Assembly (NCBI GenBank): GCA_009746045.1 | Contig: RPFO01000595.1 | Coordinates: 138,501 to 202,500 of the forward strand | DNA: 64,000 nucleotides | Source of the DNA: Mesostigma viride | Taxonomy: Eukaryota; Streptophyta; Mesostigmatophyceae; Mesostigmatales; Mesostigmataceae | Direction of reading: 5' to 3' | Shown here: piece after piece, positions 12,001 to 22,859 of the stretch | Layout of the letters: the number at the start of each line of letters is the position of its first letter | Numbering within the stretch: position 1 is the stretch's first letter | Translations under genes and position numbers: made by a program | Notes under the pieces: generated by a model | What the model was told of the DNA's origin: nothing | The model's input: the letters and a program-made list of their open reading frames with translations, nothing else | Database searches by the model: none

Positions 12001-12290
12001 GTGTCGTGCGCATGGTCATGTTAGTCCTCCTTGCCTCCCTATGAAACGAAGGGTTGAGAAAGCATGTTTGGGCTCGGCGGCTGCCATATTGTAGTGGCAT
12101 GCACACACGGGCTGTTGGGAGCCACGGGGAAGAGAATATGAGAAATCGGGTTAGCCAGCGCTTTGATTGCCAATTTGTAGCCATCCACTAGGCTGCTGTT
12201 TAGAATGGTAGGTACTTTTACACACTTTATACAGACGTCCACTTAAGCTAAATTTGGACTAATTGAGCTCTGAGACATCATGGTGGTGCC
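9095..12290 (+). repeat. Left 3.2-kb inverted arm
   Basis: Apart from the internal GGAT/GCAT array, the arm is nearly identical to the reverse complement of 39675-42570 joined to 49450-49542, with only scattered SNPs and small indels visible by eye. The inner boundary is at the GGTGGTGCCGGTG word (about 12278-12290). It contains short direct repeats around 9520, 9748 and 9943 but no convincing gene. Confidence 0.9.
11041..11980. repeat. (GGAT)n then (GGATGCAT)n array
   Basis: About 420 bp of pure GGAT is followed from about 11461 by a perfect 8-bp unit GGATGCAT up to about 11970, with a single phase slip near 11775. All six frames stay open only because of the periodicity. These are not genes. 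Confidence 0.95.
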
Positions 12291-12640
12291 GGTGCCCTTG
12301 GTGCACCTAGAGCAGGTGTAGTTTACATCCTACCCTTGCAGGATTCAAGTAGCCCAGAATGTATTAAAAGGCCAAATCAAGGAGACAACCATATGCCCCT
12401 TCTCAGGCTATGAGCCACATGTACTCCCAACGTAGTCGTGTTCCTAATTAATAATTTATTAATGCCTCTTGTCAGGGATATGTGCTACATGTGCTCCCAA
12501 TGGAGATGTGTTCCAATTTAATTTAATTTAATTTTTTCCTTGAGAAGGGGGATATGGTTTTTAATTAATTCTTGATCTTGCTCAGGGATATGTGCGACAT
12601 TTACTCCCAACGGAGTGATGTTCCTAATTAATTAAATAAT
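12291..12640 (+). mobile_element. Cluster of three retroelement 3' ends
   Basis: Family B 3' UTR (GTGCACCTAGAGCA near 12300) runs into a hairpin end at about 12430 and an AATT tail. Two more truncated 3' ends follow, at about 12478-12530 (tail AATTT) and 12585-12640 (tail AATTAATTAAAT). Each keeps the ACTCCCAACG-type hairpin or a one-base variant. A 16-bp word at 12373-12389 matches one end of the 330-bp SINE-like element. Confidence 0.55.
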
Positions 12641-12879
12641 AGTGGGCTCAGGTCATGTAGGACTACACTACCGACTCCAGTTGGGAAGGGCCGGCGTGTT
12701 TGCAAATGCCGGATCGAAGCATGCTAGCTAGAGAAGACCCCTGGGGTAGAGCTAGGGCAAAATCAAATTAAAATCTGATAGGGCAAAATAGATATAGAAT
12801 ATATGATTGTTTTTTTTTTTTATAGGTGGACCCTTGTGCACACTTAATCTGTGGCCAACTCAATTTGATCAATGCAAGC

Positions 12880-13030
12880 TATTAAATTATAACATGCCTC
12901 CGTTGGGAGATCATGTAGCACATATTCCTTGATGGATGGGTGGGGTGGAAGGAGCCGCGTAATCGAACTAACCTAACTCTAATCTAGCTAGTCTAGAAAA
13001 GTCCTAACTACCCTACTCATCAAAACGCCT
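12880..13030 (-). mobile_element. LINE family A 3' end (minus)
   Basis: Reverse complement of the LINE 3' UTR seen at 33600-33735, including the end of the ORF (the Lys/Arg-rich tail at about 13015-13030), the hairpin CTCCCAACGGAGG and a short AT tail near 12885. Only about 150 bp survive. Confidence 0.6.
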
Positions 13031-13057
13031 CCGCTTAGGGGGGAGGTTTTAAGAGTA

Positions 13058-13492
13058 GGATATGCTGCTCATGTCCGCAACGAGGACCTGTACCAGGGCA
13101 TGCCCTATATCACCAGCACCATTAAGCAACGCCGCCTGCAGCTAGTAGGGCACCTAGCTCGCACCAACCAGGTAGACACCTCACGTGGCCCCCCCGCAGG
13201 ACTGCGACCAGCCCAGCCTGGCCGGCACCTCCTGACGTGGGCTGGGCCCAGTGATGTTAGACGCCGCAAGGCCCGCACCTTCAAAGAACAGCTAGTAGAG
13301 GACATGGGGGGCCTAGGCCTCTCCGTGATTTGGAAGAAGATGATGGACAAGGCCAAGTGGGCCCAGGCCGGTCATAGAGGACAACGAGCCCCCCCCAGTG
13401 GGGAAGCGCCCGCGTGTGCAATCCCGCGGGAGGCACGCCAGATAGCTCCCCCTAGGGCAGCGTGCGGCTGCCTAGATAGATGCTGTAGTTAG
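13058..13492 (+). pseudogene. LINE ORF2 C-terminal fragment, divergent subfamily
   Basis: The frame running through 13100 reads RRLQLVGHLARTNQVDT, the same C-terminal LINE motif as RRLGLAGHLARTDQVDT at 5640-5710, followed by QPGRHLLTW and the ending VIWKKMMDKAKW. It is a separate subfamily from the 5.4-kb and 56-kb copies and closer to the 33-kb copy. It is 5'-truncated, with no RT core. The 3' UTR runs to about 13540, where a family B ORF1 fragment begins. Confidence 0.65.
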
Positions 13493-13560
13493 AATGCTGC
13501 TAGATAGATGTAGTATGTAGCCCATGTAGATAGATTAGACCGGTAGGAATGTTTGCACAG

Positions 13561-14063
13561 ATTTTGACGTTGATCGGCTTTTTGCCACCTTCGACATCAA
13601 CAGGCTTGCCTTTTTCGAAATGCCATGCTCCAAGTTACTGGAGCTCGTGTTTTACGGGTCCCACGCCTCACTGCTGGCCCTGTGCGAGCAGTTCCATTCC
13701 AGAACCCTTTTCCGCAACGGAGCTGACGGCCGGTTTTCCAACCGCCCAGCTGACGCCCCTACCTCGGCCAATATGGCCGGCTGGCCTCGCCCCCGCCTTC
13801 AGCTCGCAGCTCTCTTTACCATCACTAAGCGCTCGGCCGACGACCTTTTGCAACCCTGCCCCGTTACCGAATCCACCTTCCTCCGCCACCTCCACGACGC
13901 CTTCTACCAGCACGTGTCGCCCATTGCTGCCAATGTGCGCACGCTGGCTGCTGAGCTCCCCACCATCCCCACCGCCACCGCCGCCCTCCTCGCCTCCACC
14001 CCCCCCCTCCGCCTCCACCGACTCCATCACCGCCCAGCTCCGCGACATCGACCAGCGTCTTAA
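13561..14063 (+). pseudogene. Family B ORF1, copy 1, N-terminal segment
   Basis: Starts inside the protein (FDVDRL-like, then LELVFYGSHASLLALCEQF), lacking about the first 75 residues. It continues through AAELPTIPTATAALLAST. At a nine-C run (about 14000) the frame must change to reach the coiled coil STDSITAQLRDIDQRL. It is cut at TTAA (14060-14063) by transposon V and continues at 15782. Matching copies are at 17253-19140 and, on the minus strand, near 29.4-36.2 kb and 36.2-38.2 kb. Confidence 0.7.
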
Positions 14064-15781
14064 CTCGTCGTCTGTCCCAACTCAGTCCTAATAATAGGAC
14101 TGAGTTGACCTTTTTCAACCGTGTGTAGTGACTAGGTGGGGGGTCCATCCAAGATGCTTAGACGTGGGTCTATGGAGTATTTGATGTCCTCTTGCTGGCA
14201 AAAATACTACATCAGTGAAAACTTGACCCAAACTCCTAAAAATTACATGGATGTATGGCACCGTCGGCGAATTTGCATTTTTGTGTGGAAGCATGAGTGG
14301 CAAAAATTGAATAAATTCCATATGCATGTTAAAAAAATACAGGCATGTAAACAATATAGTTCTTGACCTGTGGCAAAAAACTGGACTCAATTTGGCCACT
14401 GGCACTGCCTGAAACACGCCAAATACTGCCAGTCCTATACATAGGACTGGGCCATGCTAGCAATTGGCAAGCATGTAAGTGCGGTCATACTTCATAGTAG
14501 CGTGGCCACAAACCATGTCAATCAGCCCATTTCCCTTCAGGCATAATAGGAAAACATACTTGCATCATCATATTGCAGTTATATTGTACCTTAGTATGTG
14601 TAAAAGCCTATGCATACATATAGGGAATGCGTATGGATACGTAGCTACAAAGGGATGTATTATAAGTAATAACCACCGATATAATGGGTAGGTTAGTCAC
14701 ATTTAATTGTTCTTTACAAGAATGGACATGGATAAAACTGTATTACCTTGCCATGACATGGCCAAGATACCTGCTGGCACATGATGACAGTGGTTTATCA
14801 CCAAGATTTTTCACTCACCCGTATAAGCTTGACAGTACCCTTGACGCAGCCCATGACCACACAATCATGCAGTATGAACATAGCAAGAGAATAACTAACA
14901 TCTATGAAAGCGTTTTAACCCATTCAGCACCTAAAACCTTGTACAGCCACGCTACGGTAAGGCAAATGCCTGGTCAGATCATCTAAAAAGATGGTTTTAG
15001 AGAGGGGCAGGCAACGGTCAAGAAAGAGCAGCAAGACTCAAAACTGACAGCGCATCGCAAGCTTAAACTCATGTAAGAATACCAAGAAACGATGAAGCAG
15101 CGATATTCCAGCTTTACCTGGCACGGCTGGCGTTACCTTGGCCCAGGCGGTGCCTGCAAAAGTGGCACTTTGCGGCACACAAACCATGACGTGACAGAGT
15201 GGTCGAAATCATCAAATCTTTACTGCCACTAGACTTAATCTACGACAATACATGATAAAAGGTAGAAAGAAACCTATAAACCCTTCGATTTGATCCGGGA
15301 ATCAATTGTAGTAATCCATTCCGTCGACCTGTCTAATCGCAGATTTTTCCAGCAAGAACAGTGCCGACACCCAGTAAATCGCATCCCCGCGAGGTTAAAA
15401 TTCACTTGTATCATCTTTAGGACATAAAAAATCTATTTCCTGGGTTTGGCCCGCAAAATCGTCCGAAAACGTAAACTGCATGCATGGGCGCAAGCCGCCA
15501 TGGCTAGGTCGTGCATTTCCGGAACTCACGTTTCGCGTGAAAATGTACCCTTACCATCTGTACTTTCACCGTACGGTTAGCCTCCCAAACCAAATCCAAA
15601 AAAATCCCAAAAATATGTCCAAGAAAGATCTTTTCAAGTAGTATTTGAATAAATTTTGAGAAAATTTTTCTGCCAAATATTCCGACCGGGGCGAATTTTC
15701 TACAAAACCTCAAAATTAGGTCCTAAAATTAGGACTGAGTTGAACTCAGTCCTAAAATTAGGACCAGGGACAGACGACGAG
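14064..15781. mobile_element. Transposon V (TTAA target site, 1.72 kb)
   Basis: TTAA occurs at 14060-14063 and 15782-15785. The termini are perfect inverted repeats CTCGTCGTCTGTCCC / GGGACAGACGACGAG. Just inside each end is a palindromic AACTCAGTCCTA..TAGGACTGAGTT stem. Excision in silico rejoins the family B ORF1 reading frame at CGTCTTAAGGATAACG, as in the intact copies. The interior has no coding ORF and is AT-rich. The TIR sequence differs from family X, so this is a second TTAA-inserting family. Confidence 0.85.
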
Positions 15782-16209
15782 TTAAGGATAACGCCATCGC
15801 TATCGAGGTTCTGCAGAACACCGCAGGCCTCACCGCCCAGGCGGTGAAGGACATTGCCGCCAAGCCAGCCCCGGCTGGCCTGGTCGGCGATGCTCCTCCC
15901 ATCACCACCTGGGCGGACATGCTTAAGCAACACACCACCTCCACCACCACCGCCGTCGCAGCCCAGCTCCAACGGCAGACGCTTGACCTCCGCGAGGAGG
16001 CCGAGCTCGCCAAGCGCAGCCTCAACGTCATTGTCAAGAACCTCAAGATGGAGGAAGGTGATGAATTCCGAGAAGCTTGCGCGTGCTTTTGAGAAAGAAA
16101 TCCTTGATCGCATGGGCCTTACTGGTGAGATCGACCTGGTCGCCCACCGCCTTCCCCGCGCGCGGGGTAAGGCAGGGGCGCCCCCACTCCTTCTCACCTT
16201 TAAGACCCC
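15782..16209 (+). pseudogene. Family B ORF1, copy 1, middle segment
   Basis: Continues copy 1 after transposon V: coiled coil (KDIAAKPAPAGL, then WADMLKQHTTSTTT), the helix EEAELAKRSLNVIVKNLKM, and the RRM-like region ending HRLPRARGKAGAPPLLLTF. A small change at about 16060 (GGTGATGAATTCC instead of GGTGAGAATTCC) shifts the frame. It is interrupted at 16207-16209 by element W and resumes at 28143. Confidence 0.75.
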
Positions 16210-16344
16210 CCCTAAACACCCGTAGGTTTGGTAAATTACCACATTTTTGGTACAATTTTAAAAACTGAATATTTTTGCTTGTCTGACTCATACTTGGTGC
16301 AGGATGCCTCGAGAAATGTATTTGGACCAAAAAACCTTACCCCC

Positions 16345-17241
16345 CCCCCGACGAAATTGACGTGAAGGTGCTTTTGAGGGCATTTTGTGCCAAATATGAC
16401 ATGTCAATTTTTCCTGACTGCAGTTTTGCTCATACAAAGGCCCATATGTGGTGGTTAAGGTCTATCTAGTGCCCCAAGAGGGATTGCAAAGTTGCACATT
16501 TTTTGGATACCTGCAGGGGTCCCAACGGTGACGTCAAGTAGCATAAAAACCGCATTTTTGCTCGGTTTTAGCCCGTTTAGGCACCCTAGACCATGCAAAT
16601 GAGCTCAGATTGCAGCCAAACTTGGCAGCTGCCCTTGCCATGCTGATAAAAGAACATGTGCAAAGTTGCACATGTTTTGGATGCCTGCAGGGCACCCTGG
16701 GTGACGTCAAATAGCATAAAAACCGCGTTTTTGCTCGGTTTTAGCCCATTTAGGCACCCTAGATCATGCAAATGAGCTCAGATTGGAGCCACACTTGGCA
16801 GCTGCCCTTGACATGCTGATAAAAGAACATGTGCAAAGTTGCACATTTTTTGGATGCCTGCAGGGCACCCTGGGTGACGTCAAATAGCATAAAAACCGCG
16901 TTTTTGATCTGTTTTAGCCCATTTAGGCACCCTAGACCATGCAAATGAGCTCAGATTGGAGCCAAACTTGGCAGCTGCCCTTGCCATGCTGATAAAAGAA
17001 CATGTGCAAAGTTGCACATGTTTTGGATGCCTGCAGGGCACCCTGGGTGACGCCAAGTAGCATAAAAATAATTGACGTGAAGGCGCAAATACGACATGTC
17101 AATTTTTTCTGGCTGCAGTTTTGCTCTAAACATGGCCCATATGTGGTGGTTAAGGTCTATCTAGTACCCCAATCTTGAGGGATTGCAAAGTTGCACATTT
17201 TTTGGATACCTGCAGGGGTCCCAACGGTGACAACAAGTAGC
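16345..17241 (+). repeat. W satellite, left arm part 1
   Basis: About five monomers of ~172 bp. Landmarks per monomer: CATGCAAATGAGCTCAGATT, GGCAGCTGCCCTTG, GCAAAGTTGCAC, a CCTGCAGG core and TGACGTCA. The first and last monomers are the variant type with GGGGTCCCAACGGTGACG. Continues after the retroelement at 19152. Confidence 0.9.
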
Positions 17242-17252
17242 ATAAAACCGCG

Positions 17253-19140
17253 CTGATATAAGGGCTAAGACGCACACGCTGATATAATTTCCCAAAGCTA
17301 TTACGCAATATACGATGAGCAAACGCCTTTCGACGCAACGCAGCCTGGCGGCTGCGCTCGGCACTGAAAATACGCCTGCAGCTTCGGCTGCAGCTTCGCC
17401 CACCGGCCCAGATGGCAACGGTGACACTAGTCGTGCGCTGGTGCTCGCCCAGCCTCCCGGGCTCGCCTCGATCGCCCTCTGCATCGCCTGAACCTAAGCG
17501 CAGTCGCTCTGCTGAGCCGCCCTGGGAAGAGACCTCCTTTGACGTCAACAGCTCCGGCTTCTGGCGACGCAGCCCCGCAGCCTTCATGGAAGACGTGTTT
17601 TCCGGCAATCACGCCTCGCTTCTAGCCCTGTGCGTGTACCTCACGTCCCACAACCGTGGCCGCTGGCCTGGTGACGGCAAGCTTGTCGACCCCGCCGAGG
17701 CTCTCCCAATCATTCACCGCATGAGTCGCCCCAAGCTCCAACGCTTCGCCCTCTGCTCCCTTGTTGGACGCTCCGAATCCGAGATCTGGGCTTCCCAACC
17801 GCCCCCCCCCACCTTCCCCACCGAAGCCACCATCCGCACCCTCCTCAAGGAAGCTTTCGAGCAGCATGTGACCCCTCTTGCCGCAGATGTGGCGGCACTT
17901 GGCGGCACGCTGGCTGCTGAGCTCCCCACCATCCCCACCGCCACCGCCACCCTCCTCGCCTCCACCTCCCCCCCCCCTCCGTCTCCACCGACTCCATCAC
18001 CGCCCAGCTCCGCGACATCGACCAGCGCCTCAAGGATAATGCCATCGCTATCGAGGTTCTGCAGAACACCGCAGGCCTCACCGCCCAGGCGGTGAAGGAC
18101 ATTGCCGCCAAGCCAGCCCCGGCTGGCCTGGCCGGCGATGCTCCTCCCATCACCACCTGGGCGGACATGCTTAAGCAACATACCACCTCCACCACCTCCG
18201 CCGTCGCAGCCCAGCTTCAACGGCAGACGCTTGACCTCCGCGAGGAGGCCGAGCTCGCCAAGCGCAGCCTCAACGTCATTGTCAAGAATCTCAAGATGGA
18301 GGAAGGTGAGAATTCCGAGAAGCTTGCGCGTGCTTTTGAGAGAGAAATCCTTGATCGCATGGGCCTTACTGGTGAGATCGAGCTGGCCGCCCACCGCCTT
18401 CCCCGCGCGCCGGGTAAGGCCGGGCCGCCCCCGCTCCTTCTCACCTTTAAGACCCCGGCGGACAAGATTTCTTTTCTCAGACGCCGCAAGCGGCTCGAGA
18501 AGACTCTCTTCACCCTTGACGACGACTTGACCCTGGCACAGCAACAACGGCGACGGGAGCTATGGCCGACCTACCTCCAGCTCCGGCAGACCAAGGCGGG
18601 CCAGCCGGTGTACTGGAAGGGGGCGGCCATCTACGTCGGCCACAAGCCCTGGCAAGCGACCCCCTCAACCACCGCGGCCCCAGCAACTCCAGCCCCAGCC
18701 TAGGGGAATACAGCAGTGTAGACTAGTTAGACAGTGGCCTTGTACATGCCCGCCTACTACAGGCACTATACCAGCTGAGGCCTAGCCTTTTTAGTCATGT
18801 ACATGTGTGCCTATGATGTGCCACACTCCAGACGATGCCTAGCCTTATTTAGTAATGTTGTGCCCATGCAGGGAGTCACTCTCTGCTGAGAAGCCATGCC
18901 ATAGCTCTTGTATAGCCATGATGATCTTCCCCCTCACAGGCATGCTCCCCCCTTACCCGGGCATAGCGTGATAGACCATGAGGGTGCGGGTGCCCTGGTG
19001 CACCTAGAGCAAGTGTTGTTTACATTCCCACCCTTGCAGGAAGTAGCTTAGAATGTATTATAGGCTCATATGCCCCTTCTCAGGGCTATGTGCTACATAT
19101 ACTCCCAACGGAGTTATGTTCCTAATTAATTAATTAATTA
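17253..19140 (+). mobile_element. Family B ORF1-only retroelement, full-length copy with 11-bp TSD
   Basis: ATAAAACCGCG occurs at 17242-17252 and 19141-19151. Between them is an 1,888-bp element: ~60-bp 5' UTR, ORF1, 3' UTR (about 18704-19085), the hairpin CTCC-CAAC-GGAG at about 19102-19113 and a (TAAT)n tail. It inserted into the W satellite. No RT or endonuclease is encoded, and the structure resembles mammalian HAL1 elements (ORF1-only LINE derivatives). Confidence 0.8.
17314..18703 (+). CDS. ORF1p-like RNA-binding protein of family B (frameshifted)
   Basis: ATG at 17314 (MSKRLSTQRSLAAALG). The N-terminal ~225 residues contain a Ser/Pro linker and a conserved helical domain (HASLLALC.. 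to AAELPTIPTATATLLAST). The frame changes twice: near 17450, where the reading moves to the frame that starts at 17412, and at a ten-C run near 17980. The last ~230 residues run in one frame: coiled coil STDSITAQLRDIDQRLKDN.., WADMLKQHTTSTTS, EEAELAKRSLNVIVKNLKM, HRLPRAPGKAGPPPLLLTF, DDDLTLAQQQRRRELWPTY, then WKGAAIYVGHKPW and TAG at 18701-18703. Coiled coil, RRM-like and basic C-terminal domain is the L1 ORF1p layout. Its role would be to bind element RNA for target-primed reverse transcription by a partner RT. Frame breaks may be assembly errors. Confidence 0.65.
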
Positions 19141-19151
19141 ATAAAACCGCG

Positions 19152-20586
19152 GTTTTGCTCGGTTTTAGCCTGTTTAGGCACCCTAGACCATGCAAATGAG
19201 CTCAGATTGGAGCCAAACTTGGCAGCTGCCCTTGCCATGCTGATAAAAGAACATGTGCAAAGTTGCACATTTTTTGGATGCCTGCAGGGCACCCTGGGTG
19301 ACGTCAAATAGCATAAAAACCGCGTTTTTGCTCGGTTTTAGCCCATTTAGGCACCCTAGACCATGCAAATGAGCTCAGATTGGAGCCAAACTTGGCCGCT
19401 GCTCTTGACATATGCTGATAAAAGAACATGTGCAAAGTTGCACATTTTTTGGATGCCTGCAGGGCACCCTGGGTGACGTCAAATAGCATACAAAATGCAT
19501 TTTTGATCGGTTTTAGCCCATTTAGGCACCCTAGACCATGCAAATGAGCTCAGATTGCAACCAAACTTGGCAGCTGCTCTTGCCATGCTGATAAAAGAAC
19601 ATGTACAAAGTTGCACATCTTTTGGATGCCTGCAGGGCACCCTGGGTGACGTCAAATAGCATAAAAACCGCGTTTTTGATCTGTTTTAGCCCATTTAGGC
19701 ACCCTAGACCATGCAAATGAGCTCAGATTGCAACCAAACTTGGCAGCTGCTCTTGCCATGCTGATAAAAGAACATGTGCAAAGTTGCACATGTTTTGGAT
19801 ACCTGCAGGGCACCCTGGGTGACGCCAAGTAGCATAAAATTAATTGACGTGAAGGCGCAAATACGACATGTCAATTTTTCCTGGCTGCAGTTTTGCTCTA
19901 AATATGACTCATATGTGGTGGTTAAGGTCTATCTAGTACCCCAAGAGGGATTGTAAAGTTGCACATTTTTTGGATACCTGCAGGGGTCCCAACGGTGACG
20001 TCAAGTAGCATAAAACCGCGGTTTTGCTCGGTTTTAGCCTGTTTAGGCACCCTAGACCATGCAAATGAGCTCAGATTGCAGCCAAACTTGGCAGCTGCCC
20101 TTGCCATGCTGATAAAAGAACATGTGCAAAGTTGCACATTTTTTGGATGCCTGCAGGGCACCCTGGGTGACGTCAAGTAGCATAAAACCGCGGTTTTGCT
20201 CGGTTTTAGCCCATTTAGGCACCCTAGACCATGCAAATGAGCTCAGATTGCAGCCAAACTTGGCAGCTGCCCTTGCCATGCTGATAAAAGAACATGTGCA
20301 AAGTTGCACATTTTTTGGATACCTGCAGGGCACCCTGGGTGACGTCAAGTAGCATAAAAACCGCGGTTTTAGCCCATTTAGGCACCCTAGACCATGCAAA
20401 TGAGCTCAGATTGCAGCCAAACTTGGCAGCTGCCCTTGCCATGATGAAAAAAGAACATGTGCAAAGTTGCACATTTTTTGGATGCCTGCAGGGCACCCTG
20501 GGTGACGTCAAATAGCATAAAAGCCGCATTTTTGCTCGGTTTTAGTCCGTTTAGGCACCCTAGACCATGCAAATGAGCTCAGATTT
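19152..20586 (+). repeat. W satellite, left arm part 2
   Basis: About eight further monomers of 160-176 bp in the same orientation, mixing standard monomers and the variant with AATTGACGTGAAGGCGCAAA and GGGGTCCCAACGG (about 19830-20010). It ends abruptly after GAGCTCAGATT at about 20586. Confidence 0.9.
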
Positions 20587-20864
20587 CACCCTAACTTTCC
20601 ATATTGCAAAAAGAACACAAGTCCATGCATGCTCAGTACTGGCCAATCAATGGATTTCACATATCAGTTATCTTTGCGTAATTGACACATGGCCCCGTGC
20701 CAACCATTAATTGATATATTGACATGACATGACATGACATGAAATCAATAAATCAAAAACGTGTGTGCATGAGGTATAGGCACATTAAAAAACATGGATA
20801 GGCAGGGAATCATGACGACACCATTACCAAGGCGTGCGCATGCTGCGCCACCAGCCTATTATGA
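20587..20864. other. W core, no gene seen
   Basis: Transition from satellite into unique sequence. It contains a short (GACAT)n run at about 20720-20740. No coding sequence is supported. Confidence 0.5.
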
Positions 20865-21658
20865 TCAATCGCGCTCCGCCTCATCCGCCTCATCATCACT
20901 GTCTACACTAATGTCATCAATGTTTTCCATATCCGATTCATCGTCACTTGAGTGGACATCGTGGTGGATGTCGACTGTGGTGGCATTACACACCGGAGGC
21001 ACAGCAGGAGCTCCCGTAGAACTGCCAGCACCATTGTCAACTTGGTACTGCTGCAAGACTTGCTCACGGCCAAAAGCATTTACACCGTAAGGGCACCCAC
21101 ACACAAATTTCAGCACGTCCTCTAGCTTGCTATACTCCTCATACTGCCCATCACTCCATACAAGTTTGAAAGCATGGCCCACCTTTGTAACCCACCCATG
21201 GAACCTCTTTTGCCTTCTTGGCTTGCCCGCTAAAAAGAGTGCGCATTTCCGCATGCCTATAGCAATGCAGCACTCCCTCTCTCACGGAAGTAAGATTCAC
21301 ATGCCACCTGGGTCGTACGTTCTGAGGCTTGCACTGTCTTGTACCCCTCAAAGTCAATGTCAGGATGAAGCTTCAAGGCATCTAGCGTCCCTTGGTTGAG
21401 CTTCCTTGCCCCCGTCAGCTTTGGCGTATGGACTACCGCCCCATTTCCAACGGTCCAGTGTTGCAAAACAATGTCGTTATATGGAACAACTAACCCCTGG
21501 TTGCTTTGCCCACTGGCCGACCCTGCCCCCAGGTGCACCTTATTGAACTGCCCGGTCCACGAGCTGGCGTGATATGGCGCAACCACGATGGAATCTGGGG
21601 TTGGCCCATCCAAGTCAATAACCTGCGCCAACATGTGGCCCATCCAAAACACGTGCAT
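20865..21658 (-). pseudogene. Unrecognised W core ORF in two frames (133 + 129 aa)
   Basis: Minus strand. 21658-21257 reads a 133-aa open frame (MHVFWMGHMLAQVIDLDG to ACESYFRERGSAALL). Immediately after, 21254-20865 reads 129 aa beginning MRKCALFLAGKPRRQKRFHG, then GWVTKVGHAFKLVWSDGQYE, EDVLKFVCGCPYG and a very acidic Asp/Ser/Glu C-terminus. One frameshift near 21275 would join them. The W-x-G-x-V ... DG-x-x-E pattern resembles the small beta-barrel (Tudor/chromo-like) modules common in plant and algal transposon proteins, but that is a weak impression. It could be the C-terminal part of W's lost transposase. No catalytic motif is seen. Confidence 0.4.
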
Positions 21659-21693
21659 CGCAAAATCCCACCAAAAGCAATATTAAGTATTAT

Positions 21694-21889
21694 CAAGGAG
21701 ACAACCAGCGCAGGCCAGAAATCGGGAGAATCCGGACCATGGTAGCTCGAGCCTGCCGTTATCTTGTCCGCGTGTTCGAGTCGTTCAGGATGATGAAGAT
21801 GAATGGTGATGGAAATGTGTTGCCTTGTGCATTGAAATAAAGGCTGGCTTACGTGTAGAGCGACTAGATTACCTAGACGGTGGGGCCTA
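21694..21889 (-). mobile_element. Truncated copy (196 bp) of the 330-bp SINE-like element, 12-bp TSD
   Basis: ATTAAGTATTAT at 21682-21693 and 21890-21901. The body matches one end of the 330-bp element at 30326-30655 and 57767-58096 and stops at GGGGCC. Because truncated copies keep the GGCCTGCGCTGGTTGTC end, that is taken as the 3' end, which puts this copy on the minus strand. Confidence 0.75.
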
Positions 21890-22235
21890 ATTAAGTATTA
21901 TGATCACAACAGAAATACTGCGACGACAGCGGCCGGCAAGACCGCTATCACCCAAGGTTTCGGTGACTGCGGCCATTCGGAGAATTCGACCGATCGCGCG
22001 CATCGTACGCCTTCTGTCAGCAAGGCAACCGCCATCAATATTAATCGAATGTCTAGCATTCTCGCTCAGCCTCGCGTGTCGCTTATAGAGCACCTTTAAC
22101 TTACGACGGCTATGCGAGAAAATTGCTGCCCGAGTGCTGGGATGGTATTGCAGGCTGCATAATTCACACCAGCCCCGGCACCTTCTGCATACGCAGTGCC
22201 CGTGCACGCTGGCACGCACCGCCTGGTTGGCCAGC

Positions 22236-22494
22236 CTGTCAATTATGTCAATTATGTCAATTATTTGTTTGGGAGCATTTGTAAAGTATTAGAATCTTAC
22301 GTAGTTACATGGTCAAAACTACATAGTCAAAATTACTAGGTCTTGGTATCAAAGCCCTTAGAAAGTGCAGATTTTAGTGATTTTCCTTGGAAAATAAAAC
22401 TTTAACATTGAAAGTCTAGCAAAAGTTTACGCAAACAAATAATTGACATAATTGACATAATTGACATAATTGACATAATTGACATAATTGACAG
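22236..22494. mobile_element. MITE with AATTGACAT subterminal repeats
   Basis: Inverted ends: TGTCAATTATGTCAATTATG at 22236 onward with TATTTGTTTG, and the reverse, CAAACAAATA then repeated AATTGACAT, at about 22431-22494. Right-end unit number (six or so) exceeds the left (three), so the ends expand like a microsatellite. The interior (about 150 bp) is non-coding. Confidence 0.6.
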
Positions 22495-22632
22495 GTCGGA
22501 CGAGGACGAGGCCAGGCCTCGGCCTGGTGAGTCGAGACAAAATATAGCCAGCATTGTACGATACCTAATAATGACAGACTGTACAAACAAATCAAGTAAC
22601 GTGCGTGTTTGCAACTTGCCCGTTGAAACTCT

Positions 22633-22840
22633 ACGGCGGAGCCAATTTTCGGAAGAACCTCACCCTTATGCTTGCAAATTCGGGACAAATTCGGTGGATG
22701 GATGGATGGATGGATGTATGTATGGATGGATTGACGGATTTTCATCCCCTATTCCTATGTTTTCTCACGTGTACGGCCTTATAAGCTTCGCCAATTCTGG
22801 CGAACCTAACGGTTCTTCCGAAAATTGGCTCCGCCTGATA
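22633..22840. mobile_element. Short TIR element (208 bp)
   Basis: Inverted ends GGAGCCAATTTTCGGAAGAA (from about 22636) and TTCTTCCGAAAATTGGCTCC (ending about 22838), with a short GGAT run inside. No clear TSD. It lies just beside the AATTGACAT MITE, and AATTGACAT occurs again at its right border. Confidence 0.6.
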
Positions 22841-22859
22841 ATTGACATACTCGTGATGC

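Noticed and set aside
16210-16240. Telomere repeat (CCCTAAA-like start of W)
   Set aside because: Single occurrence, part of a terminal inverted repeat, no tandem array.
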